Assembly: GCA_024231375.1 (NCBI GenBank)
Contig: JAAEQP010000738.1
Span: forward strand, 1-9,126
Direction of reading: 5' to 3'
DNA length: 9,126 nucleotides
DNA from: a bacterium
Lineage (GTDB): Bacteria; Hydrogenedentota; Hydrogenedentia; Hydrogenedentiales; SLHB01
Position numbers and translations under genes: made by a program. This document shows positions 1 through 5,969 of this stretch, in pieces (position 1 is the stretch's first letter; each line of letters starts with the position of its first letter). Under the pieces are notes generated by a model. That model did no database searches. It saw nothing but the letters and a program-made list of their open reading frames with translations, and had not been told where the DNA came from.

Positions 1-42
1 CTCGGCTCTGGCGCGTAGTTCGCGATAAGCGGGGAACAGCCA

Positions 43-74
43 CCCATTGTTGCCCTAAGAAGGGCAATAATGGG
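43..74. repeat. Strong 14-bp inverted repeat (hairpin)
   Basis: CCCATTGTTGCCCT (43-56) and AGGGCAATAATGGG (61-74) are inverted copies around the 4-base loop AAGA. They pair over 14 positions with one C-to-T difference that becomes a G-U pair in RNA. No T-run follows, so it is not a classic intrinsic terminator on the plus strand. It could be a structured 3' end of an upstream transcript, a palindromic interspersed repeat, or a protein-binding site. Confidence 0.7.
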
Positions 75-100
75 ACGCAAGAGCTTTGCAGTCCCCGTTT

Positions 101-133
101 GTCGCTTCTGTTTTCGTGGGCACGCGACTTTTT
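101..133 (+). terminator. Possible weak intrinsic terminator
   Basis: GTCGC (101-105) can pair with GCGAC (124-128), and the right arm is followed directly by TTTTT (129-133). The stem is short and the 18-base loop is long, so it would be weak. If real, it would end transcription entering from left of the window before the fetAB operon. Confidence 0.2.
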
Positions 134-232
134 CAACAGCTCCACAGTCCCGTCTGGCTTCGCTCGCTTGGTACAGTCCCTGATTTCGCTGAAGAGCATC
201 TCGCGCCTCTGGATAGTTGCGCAGAGTAACGA

Positions 233-255
233 GATTCTTCACTTCGTTCAGAATG
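233..255. repeat. Small interspersed-repeat-like hairpin motif
   Basis: ATTCT (234-238) pairs with AGAAT (250-254), with a further short pairing inside. From memory, motifs of this type (GATTCTTCxCTTCGxTCAGAATG) recur in intergenic regions of many unrelated bacterial genomes. Only one copy is present here, so assigning it to a repeat family rests on recognition and not on copy number. Confidence 0.4.
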
Positions 256-311
256 GCGGGTAGGGGAGTCCCCGGGCATTGTCGCGGCTAGACAGCGCGC
301 CTTGGATAGCT

Positions 312-1055
312 ATGAACGAGCCACACGAAACGATGGATGGAACCGTGCTTTCGGCCCACGGCCTGGTGGTGGGTGTGGGCGGGGTACGTCTGCTCGAGGG
401 GGTGACGTTGGATCTTGCGGCGGGCGGGTTGACCGGCGTACGTGGTCCGTCGGGCTGCGGTAAGACGATGCTGCTGAGGACGTTGGCGGGTCTGATAGAC
501 CCGGTGAGCGGCGTGGTGCGGTTTCGGGGCCGGGCGGCGGGCGTTGACGGTTGGCCAGGGTACCGGCGGCAGGTGGTGCTGGTGCAACAACAGCCTGTGA
601 TGCTGCGGGGCAGTATCCGAACGAACCTCGCACGACCGTTCGAATACGGGCACGTGGCGGAGACGTTCTCGGAGTCTCGGGCACGCGTATTGCTGGATCG
701 TTTGCTGGTGGGCGGCGACCGGTTGGGCGAGGATGCCCGCATGCTTTCGGTGGGCGAGCAGCAGCGGGTGTCGCTGATTCGTGCGCTGTTGCTTGAGCCG
801 TCTGTCTATGTGCTGGATGAGCCGACGAGCGCGTTGGACCCGGAATCCAGGGCGCAGGTGGAAGAGGTGATGTCGGAGGAGGTGTCGCGGAGGCCGTGCG
901 CGGTGTTGGCGGTGACGCACGACGTGAGTCAGGGCGCGCGCTGGTGCCGGGATGCGATCGACGTGGGGCCATGGGTAGTGGACGTTCGCAGGGCGAACGC
1001 GCACGGAGCGAACGCGCACGGAACGAACGGCGCGGGTTCACGGGAGCCGGAGTGA
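312..1055 (+). CDS. fetA: ABC transporter ATP-binding protein, FetA (YbbL) type
   Basis: This is the cytoplasmic ATPase of a two-gene ABC exporter that powers the FetB permease. In E. coli FetAB is linked to iron homeostasis and oxidative-stress resistance. All nucleotide-binding motifs are intact, numbered from the ATG at 312: Walker A GPSGCGKT (45-52), Q-loop within VQQQP (91-95), signature LSVGEQQR (145-152), Walker B VYVLDEP (165-171) and switch histidine in VTHD (H203). At 247 residues it is slightly longer than the roughly 225 of E. coli FetA, because of a low-complexity C-terminal tail from a 15-base tandem repeat. The start is uncertain. The in-frame TTG at 279 has AGGGGAG 11 bases upstream, ATG 312 has only a weak GGA, and ATG 333 directly precedes the conserved domain. 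The gene ends one base before fetB, so the two are surely co-transcribed. Confidence 0.85.
   Translation: MNEPHETMDGTVLSAHGLVVGVGGVRLLEGVTLDLAAGGLTGVRGPSGCGKTMLLRTLAGLIDPVSGVVRFRGRAAGVDGWPGYRRQVVLVQQQPVMLRGSIRTNLARPFEYGHVAETFSESRARVLLDRLLVGGDRLGEDARMLSVGEQQRVSLIRALLLEPSVYVLDEPTSALDPESRAQVEEVMSEEVSRRPCAVLAVTHDVSQGARWCRDAIDVGPWVVDVRRANAHGANAHGTNGAGSREPE
993..1022 (+). repeat. 15-bp tandem repeat in the fetA 3' end
   Basis: GCGAACGCGCACGGA occurs twice back to back (993-1007, 1008-1022), followed by a partial third unit (ACGAACGG). It is in frame and encodes ANAHG-ANAHG-TNG in the FetA tail. The unit length is a multiple of three, so copy-number change would not disrupt the frame. Confidence 0.9.
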
Positions 1056-1056
1056 G

Positions 1057-1857
1057 ATGCCGGAGCAAGCAATCCCGTTAGACACAGTGGATCTGGCAGT
1101 AGCGGCCGTGCTGGTACTGGTGGCGGCGGGTGTCAGTCTGTCGTTGCGGCTGGGGCTGGAACGGCGGCTGGCGCTGGCGGCGGTGCGCACGGTGGTGCAG
1201 TTGCTGCTGATCGGGTATGTGCTGCGGACGGTGTTCGGACTGGACAGCGCGTTGGCGGTAGGTGGGGTGGTGCTGATTATGGTGGGTGCGGCGAGTCACG
1301 CGGCGGTGCGGCGGCCTACGCGAACGTACCGGGGAGCGACATGGCGGGCATTCGCGACGCTGACGTTCAGCGGCCTCCTGACGACGTTCGTGGTGACGAA
1401 CGTGATCGTGGGGGTCGATCCATGGTACCGGGCGCGGTACGTGATCCCGTTGCTGGGGATGATTCTGGGCAACGGGCTAACGGGCATCTCGCTGTGTCTG
1501 GACCAGTTGCTGGAAACGCTTGATGATCGGCGGAACCAGATCGAAATGGAGCTTGCCCACGGGGCCACGCGTTGGGAAGCGGCGCGTGACGCGCTGTCGG
1601 ATGCGGTGCGCAAGGGCATGATCCCAATCATCAATTCGATGATGGTAGTGGGGTTGGTATCGCTTCCGGGGATGATGACGGGCCAGATCCTGGCGGGGGC
1701 CAACCCGCTTGAAGCGGTGAAGTACCAGATTGTGGTGATGTTCATGATCGCGGCGGCCACGTCGCTGGGCTGCATCTTTGTGGCTCTGTTGACGTACCGG
1801 CGTTTGTTTAACGCGCGGCATCAACTCGAAACGCGGCTACTTGTGCATCGGCCTTGA
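1057..1857 (+). CDS. fetB: ABC transporter permease, FetB (YbbM, UPF0014) family
   Basis: This is the inner-membrane permease partner of FetA. Family hallmarks are plain: VQLLLIGYVL (47-56), IPLLGMILGN (130-139), a cytoplasmic segment ELAHGATRWEAARDAL (155-170) that probably contacts the ATPase, and the highly conserved block around NSMMVVGLVSLPGMMTGQIL (183-202). The 266 residues are mostly hydrophobic, compatible with about seven membrane spans, and the length matches the family (about 260). The ATG follows the fetA stop after a single base and has GGAG 4 bases upstream (1049-1052), consistent with translational coupling. The substrate cannot be read from sequence. Iron export is the characterised role in E. 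coli, and no metal-binding or Fur-type site is visible here. Confidence 0.9.
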   Translation: MPEQAIPLDTVDLAVAAVLVLVAAGVSLSLRLGLERRLALAAVRTVVQLLLIGYVLRTVFGLDSALAVGGVVLIMVGAASHAAVRRPTRTYRGATWRAFATLTFSGLLTTFVVTNVIVGVDPWYRARYVIPLLGMILGNGLTGISLCLDQLLETLDDRRNQIEMELAHGATRWEAARDALSDAVRKGMIPIINSMMVVGLVSLPGMMTGQILAGANPLEAVKYQIVVMFMIAAATSLGCIFVALLTYRRLFNARHQLETRLLVHRP

Positions 1858-1882
1858 CGGATCTTGCGGCGACGGTTACCAT
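1854..1882 (+). promoter_or_regulatory. Putative sigma-70 promoter for the GT2-like gene
   Basis: TTGACG (1854-1859) and TACCAT (1877-1882) are separated by exactly 17 bases, matching 5/6 and 4/6 consensus positions. The -35 overlaps the fetB stop codon, and transcription would begin about 20 bases before the ATG at 1910. This suggests that the third gene can be expressed independently of fetAB. Confidence 0.4.
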
Positions 1883-1909
1883 GGACTCTGGATTCAACGG
1901 GGGGCGACG

Positions 1910-2839
1910 ATGGCAGACCGGGATGTAACCGTCATTGTCCATTCGCGGCGCAGCGCAGACCTGCTGCCCGTCTCCCTGTCTCACCTTGAGATTCAAACCT
2001 TCCCTGCGGCCCGGTTCGAGATCCTCATCGTCGACCACAATCCTGGACAGGCCACGGAGCAGATCCTTACGCGGTATGCGGACGGTGCGCCGGTGTGGAC
2101 GCGGCGAGTCGGGGTGGCGGGCATGGGGTTCGGCGAATCCTGCCGACTGGCTGTTGAGGAGGCGTCGGGCCGGTGGCTGGTGTTTCTGGCTGAGTCGCTG
2201 CTGGCAGGACCGCACCTGATCGAGTCGCACGTGCAGGCTCAGGAGAGTTCGGGGGGATCGAGCGCGGTTGTGGGCAGAATTCTGCTGCACCCTCAGACCC
2301 AGGCATCGGCGTTGAGTCAGTGCCATCCGTTGGATCCGCCCGCCCTGCTTCACGCCAACCAGCCGCTACGGTACCTGGACTGGCGCACGTGGAATCTCAG
2401 CCTGCCGCGGGCGGAACTGCTGGAGGCCGGTAGCTTCGACGGGTCGTTCGAACTGGACGGTCTCGGCGACGTTGAAGCGGCGTTTCGTCTTGAGCATGCG
2501 GGTGTGCGGGGTTTCTACAGCGAGGATGCATGCGCGTACGTTTGGCGTGCGGCGCAGTTGGCGCACGAACGCGCCCAGTGCTATGCGGACGGATACACGT
2601 TGCACACCTTGATGCAGAAGACCGAGTCGGACCTGATTCGCGAACGGTTCGCGCGCCGGCTGGGGCGTTGGGGGACGGCCAGGGACACGGCGCTGGCGCC
2701 GGTAGCCAATGTGATGTGCCGCGCCCTGGCCTCCGACACCAAGGCGTTCCGCGCGTTTCACAGAAGTGTGATGACGCGGTCGTTCGTGAGGGGCTACCGC
2801 GACGCGGAGAGTGGCCGCCCGTGGGTCATGCCCGAGTGA
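1910..2839 (+). CDS. GT2-like glycosyltransferase-fold protein with degenerate active site
   Basis: The 309-residue protein begins with a Rossmann-like GT-A segment: DVTVIVHSRR (5-14), then FEILIVDHN (36-44), which corresponds to the VVDDGS strand of family 2 glycosyltransferases. Later GT2 features are NLSLPRAELLEAGSFDGSF (162-180), resembling the N-x-x-x-R---GGFDE block, and GLGDVEAAFRLEHAG (184-198), resembling the ED-x-E-L-x-x-RL block. The metal-binding DXD after the hydrophobic strand VFL (91-93) reads A94-E95-S96, and the second Asp of VVDD is His43. Sugar-transfer activity is therefore doubtful. No signal peptide or membrane span is evident. ATG 1910 is chosen because GGGGGG lies just upstream and the domain starts at once; an earlier in-frame ATG at 1841 would overlap fetB. 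It lies 52 bases after fetB, probably in the same transcript but with its own possible promoter. Confidence 0.7.
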   Translation: MADRDVTVIVHSRRSADLLPVSLSHLEIQTFPAARFEILIVDHNPGQATEQILTRYADGAPVWTRRVGVAGMGFGESCRLAVEEASGRWLVFLAESLLAGPHLIESHVQAQESSGGSSAVVGRILLHPQTQASALSQCHPLDPPALLHANQPLRYLDWRTWNLSLPRAELLEAGSFDGSFELDGLGDVEAAFRLEHAGVRGFYSEDACAYVWRAAQLAHERAQCYADGYTLHTLMQKTESDLIRERFARRLGRWGTARDTALAPVANVMCRALASDTKAFRAFHRSVMTRSFVRGYRDAESGRPWVMPE

Positions 2840-2849
2840 GGGACCGGTT

Positions 2850-5800
2850 CTACAACCGCAGAATGGGGATTCCGCGGGCTTCGGCGGCTTCAGCCACGTC
2901 GTGGCGGCAGGTGAGAAGAATCACCTGACCGGCGTTGCCGAGTGTTTCGAGCAGTCCGAGCGAACTCGCCAGCCCGTCGCCATCGCAGTGTGCGAAGGGG
3001 TCGTCCAGCAGATTGGGGACGCTCTCTCCGTTTGCGCCGAGCCACTGGACAAGGGCCAAGCGAATGGCCAGGCAGACCTGGTTGAGGACACCGGGGCCCA
3101 GGGGAGGGGTAGCGTCCGGAAGGCGTATCCGCAGGCCGTCTTCCAGGAGTACGTGTGTGTATGCGCCACGAGTCATGACGGCGAGGTATTCGCCTGCGAG
3201 CCGGGCAAGCTCCGGGGCCACGCTGGTGCGTTCCTCGCGCGCGACCTCCTCTATCACCGAAGCTGCGTATGAGGCGGCCTCCACATCGCGCTGGAGCCGG
3301 CCGGCCAACGCTCGTGCCTCGGCCAAGGCTTCGTCGATCTCGGCGAGGGGACGCAGTCCGTCCTGCTGGGCGTCGCACGCGGCCTTGAGCGCGCGCTCTT
3401 GTTCGACGGCGGCCTCGATCGCGCGCGCTACCGCCTCCAGTTCGATCCGGATTTCTGCTGCATCGCCGCCGGGACAGTCGGGAACGGGGCCGGCCTCAGC
3501 AGCAGCGCGTCTGAGGTCTTCGAGGTCCTGTCCGCCAAGGAGGGTCTCGATGCGCTCGCCTATGTCGGTGCGCAGCTTCCAGAACTCCTGATAGTCTTTG
3601 GCCTTCTCGGCCTGTTCTTGCCAAACTTCGAAGGATGTGGCGCCCGACGCTTCGAGCATGGCCGCCAACGCCGCTTCCTGATCGTGCAGGTCGTCGCGTT
3701 CGGCCACCATGCGTTCCTGGATGGTGGTGAGCCGCTCGTCGAGGGTGGCGACTCGGTCACGCCGCTCGCGCAGCTGGGCGACGCGGATACGGTAGGCGCG
3801 CAGGGCGCCTAGGGCGCTGGTGTGCCGCGACTCGTCGCGGAATCCAGCTTTGCGCATGAGGTTCCGCACGTCGAGCGAGAGGGAGACCTCCTCGCGTTCG
3901 AGGGCATCGAGTTGAGCTTTGGTCTGGGTGTATCGCGCCCGAATGCGGGTGGGCCGCTCGCGCGTGTCGGCAACGCGGCGTTTGGCGTCGCGGTACTCCT
4001 GGTACCGTGCGATGGCGCGGCTGGCGGCCTCCGCAACGTCCGCTTCCCCCTCGACCTTCACGCCGAGATGGGTGAAGGTGAGTCGAAGTTTCTGAAGAAG
4101 TTCGTCCGCTTGGGCCGCTTCCTCCCGGTATCGCTTCTCCTGATCTTCACGGTCCTTCGTGAGCCGGTCCAATTCGTCCCGGCCCTTGATGTAGCGGTCG
4201 TAGAGCGCTTCCAACTCGCGGACGGTTTCGAGTCCCGTCTCACGCATGACGGCTTCCATGGCGTCGCGCTGGGCCTTGTGCTGCTTTTCGAGGGCGGCGC
4301 GCTCGTCCTCGGTTCCGGCGATGGCGGTCTTCCGCCGCTTGATGCTGTGTCTGGAGAAGGTCCAGAACGCCAGGTGGTAGACGCCCATGGCGCCGGAGAG
4401 GGCGGCGGCCACGTAGAGGTAGGGGTTGAGGAAGTAGGCCATGGCGCCGAGGGCGGACATGAAGCAGAATCCCGTGAGGGTCAGAGCGATGCACTGGGGG
4501 ATGGCGCGTGTGTCGTCGGCGATGGCGGTCTGGAGTTTCTCGACACGCGTGGTCAGGGCCGACCATTGTTCCTGGTAGAGGCGGGCCTGTTGTTCGTGAT
4601 CCTGCGCTGCTTGGGGGAAGTTCTCGAACCGGGTGAAGGTGCGCTCGGGAGGGGCCACGTCGCCGGATAGCCGCTGGACCTCGTCGGACGTGCGGGCCAG
4701 GCTCTTCTGCTCGCGGTCGCGGGCGTCGGCCTGCAACCGGAAGGATGTGGCGAACTGGTTGATCCACTCCACCGGGTCGGGTCCCATCTGGCTGAAGTCG
4801 GGGAGACCGGTCAGGATCTCTTGGGCCTTGGCGTGGAGGGCCTCGGCTGCGATCCGGTCGCCTTCCAAGTCCTCCAGATGTTCGTGTAGCCGGTCGATGC
4901 TCTCCTCCAACTCGCGGAGCCGTTCCTCTGTGCCGTCGGGAACTTCGACGAGTTCGCATTGCGCTGCATCGCCCAGGCGTTCGCGCTCTTCGTCTGCCTG
5001 TCGTTGGAGATCGTCGTTCTCGCGCTCCGAGCGTTCGAGTTGGGAACGGGCTGTTGCCGCGGCGTTGGCGGTCCGCTGCACTTCGGGAGCCTGGTCCAGG
5101 GGAAACTCGCGGTAGGCGCTCAGACTGAAGCAGCGTTGGGTGAGATCGTCGCGCTCGGCCTTCAGACGATCCACCTCGCGGAGCCGGGATAGGAGGGAGG
5201 CGTTCTCGTTGTCGGCGAGGAGACCCTGCAACACTCCTTGGCGGGAACGCAGCCGGGCCAGTTCGCCGGTTGCGGCGGCGAGCCGCGCGTCCGTATCGTT
5301 GGCCGACTCGCGCCGGGTACGGGTCTGCTCCCGCTCGGCGGTGAGACCATCGATGCGAGTCAGAAGGTCTGACAGAGCATGGGGATCGCCGTTGCCGGGT
5401 GTGCCGCGGCCAATGGCCGCGAGCCATGCGTCCAGGCGACCCAAGGCATCGCCGGGGGCGGCCGAACCGGTGGGGGCCTGGGTCACGGCGACAAGGTGGG
5501 ACGTGATCCGCGCGAGGGGGTCGTCGCCGCTCAGTTCGTCAAGCGCGAGGGGAGCGAAGGCGGCCACGTCGAGGAAGGTCTGCCTAGCGAAGCCGAGGTG
5601 CGCCTGGGCGGGCGCTGGCTCCCCGTTTGGCAGGGGCTGGAATTCGTGGGTGATGTCCCGGCCACTGGCAAGGTCGGTGACACGAAAAGTCTCGGTGGCG
5701 TGGCCGAAGGTGCGCTCCACATCGAATTCGCGGCCGTCGTCGAGTCGGTATCTCACAGCGCCCGCACAGTGATCGGGATGTTGCGAGGGGCGGGGTTGGT

Positions 5801-5966
5801 GGGACGGGTCGGATTTCTGGCCATACAACACGTCGCCGATGAACGTGCAGAGGGTGCTTGTGGTCTGCTCGTTGGGCCCAAGCATGACCTGGAGGCCGGG
5901 GCATAGATCAAGGGCACGGTCGGTGAAACAGCCGTAGCCATCGAGCCGTAACGTACAGATCCTCAC
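2850..5966 (-). CDS. Rad50/SbcC/YhaN-type ABC ATPase-like protein with membrane hairpin and degenerate nucleotide-binding motifs
   Basis: The 1038-residue protein has an N-terminal half-ATPase lobe (1-145), a long charged coiled coil (about 200-490), two hydrophobic helices (about 489-510 and 514-537), a second coiled coil (about 540-900) and a C-terminal lobe (910-1038). The layout and the opening MRICTLRLDGYGCF match B. subtilis YhaN-type proteins. The membrane hairpin sits where Rad50 has its CxxC zinc hook; no CxxC is present. Key residues are altered. Walker A is GPNEQTTST (30-38) where relatives have GPNE-AGKST, so the lysine is Thr36. The Q-loop region reads AAFAPL (135-140) without glutamine. 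The signature is LGPGV (956-960) instead of LSxGT. Walker B LLDDP (986-990) is kept, while TCRHD (1019-1023) seems to lack the usual switch histidine. The GTG start has GAGAAGGA 10 bases upstream and lies 3 bases past the phosphoesterase stop. The frame is intact, so it is a probable pseudo-ATPase and not a pseudogene. Confidence 0.85.
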   Translation of the reverse strand: MRICTLRLDGYGCFTDRALDLCPGLQVMLGPNEQTTSTLCTFIGDVLYGQKSDPSHQPRPSQHPDHCAGAVRYRLDDGREFDVERTFGHATETFRVTDLASGRDITHEFQPLPNGEPAPAQAHLGFARQTFLDVAAFAPLALDELSGDDPLARITSHLVAVTQAPTGSAAPGDALGRLDAWLAAIGRGTPGNGDPHALSDLLTRIDGLTAEREQTRTRRESANDTDARLAAATGELARLRSRQGVLQGLLADNENASLLSRLREVDRLKAERDDLTQRCFSLSAYREFPLDQAPEVQRTANAAATARSQLERSERENDDLQRQADEERERLGDAAQCELVEVPDGTEERLRELEESIDRLHEHLEDLEGDRIAAEALHAKAQEILTGLPDFSQMGPDPVEWINQFATSFRLQADARDREQKSLARTSDEVQRLSGDVAPPERTFTRFENFPQAAQDHEQQARLYQEQWSALTTRVEKLQTAIADDTRAIPQCIALTLTGFCFMSALGAMAYFLNPYLYVAAALSGAMGVYHLAFWTFSRHSIKRRKTAIAGTEDERAALEKQHKAQRDAMEAVMRETGLETVRELEALYDRYIKGRDELDRLTKDREDQEKRYREEAAQADELLQKLRLTFTHLGVKVEGEADVAEAASRAIARYQEYRDAKRRVADTRERPTRIRARYTQTKAQLDALEREEVSLSLDVRNLMRKAGFRDESRHTSALGALRAYRIRVAQLRERRDRVATLDERLTTIQERMVAERDDLHDQEAALAAMLEASGATSFEVWQEQAEKAKDYQEFWKLRTDIGERIETLLGGQDLEDLRRAAAEAGPVPDCPGGDAAEIRIELEAVARAIEAAVEQERALKAACDAQQDGLRPLAEIDEALAEARALAGRLQRDVEAASYAASVIEEVAREERTSVAPELARLAGEYLAVMTRGAYTHVLLEDGLRIRLPDATPPLGPGVLNQVCLAIRLALVQWLGANGESVPNLLDDPFAHCDGDGLASSLGLLETLGNAGQVILLTCRHDVAEAAEARGIPILRL

Positions 5967-5969
5967 TAG

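Larger units (their letters stand above)
1..311. other. Gene-free leader region upstream of fetA
   Basis: I find no convincing coding frame here. The stretch contains a strong hairpin (43-74), a weaker stem followed by a T-run (101-133), three copies of the heptamer CAGTCCC (89-95, 145-151, 174-180), and a small hairpin-forming motif resembling interspersed repeats (233-255). A short GGGG-AGT-CCCC stem at 263-273 lies just before the fetA start region. The segment ACTTTTTCAACAGC (127-140) resembles sequence often found near insertion-sequence ends, but no transposase or paired terminus is visible. I see no clear sigma-70 promoter for fetA, so the operon promoter is either weak, of another type, or left of the window. 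Confidence 0.6.

Noticed and set aside
2844..2859. Bidirectional intrinsic terminator between the convergent genes
   Set aside because: The 5-bp stem CGGTT/AACCG is too short and no T-run follows on either strand.
4240..5427. 395-codon alternative minus-strand frame inside the Rad50-like gene, considered as a frameshifted or overlapping gene
   Set aside because: The product is Arg/Pro/Gly-rich, typical of an out-of-frame reading of GC-rich DNA, and the main frame continues uninterrupted through the region.
2850..5966. Zinc-hook CxxC motif expected for a true Rad50/SbcC
   Set aside because: I searched the central coiled coil and found only isolated cysteines; the apex holds a transmembrane hairpin instead, so the protein is of the YhaN type.
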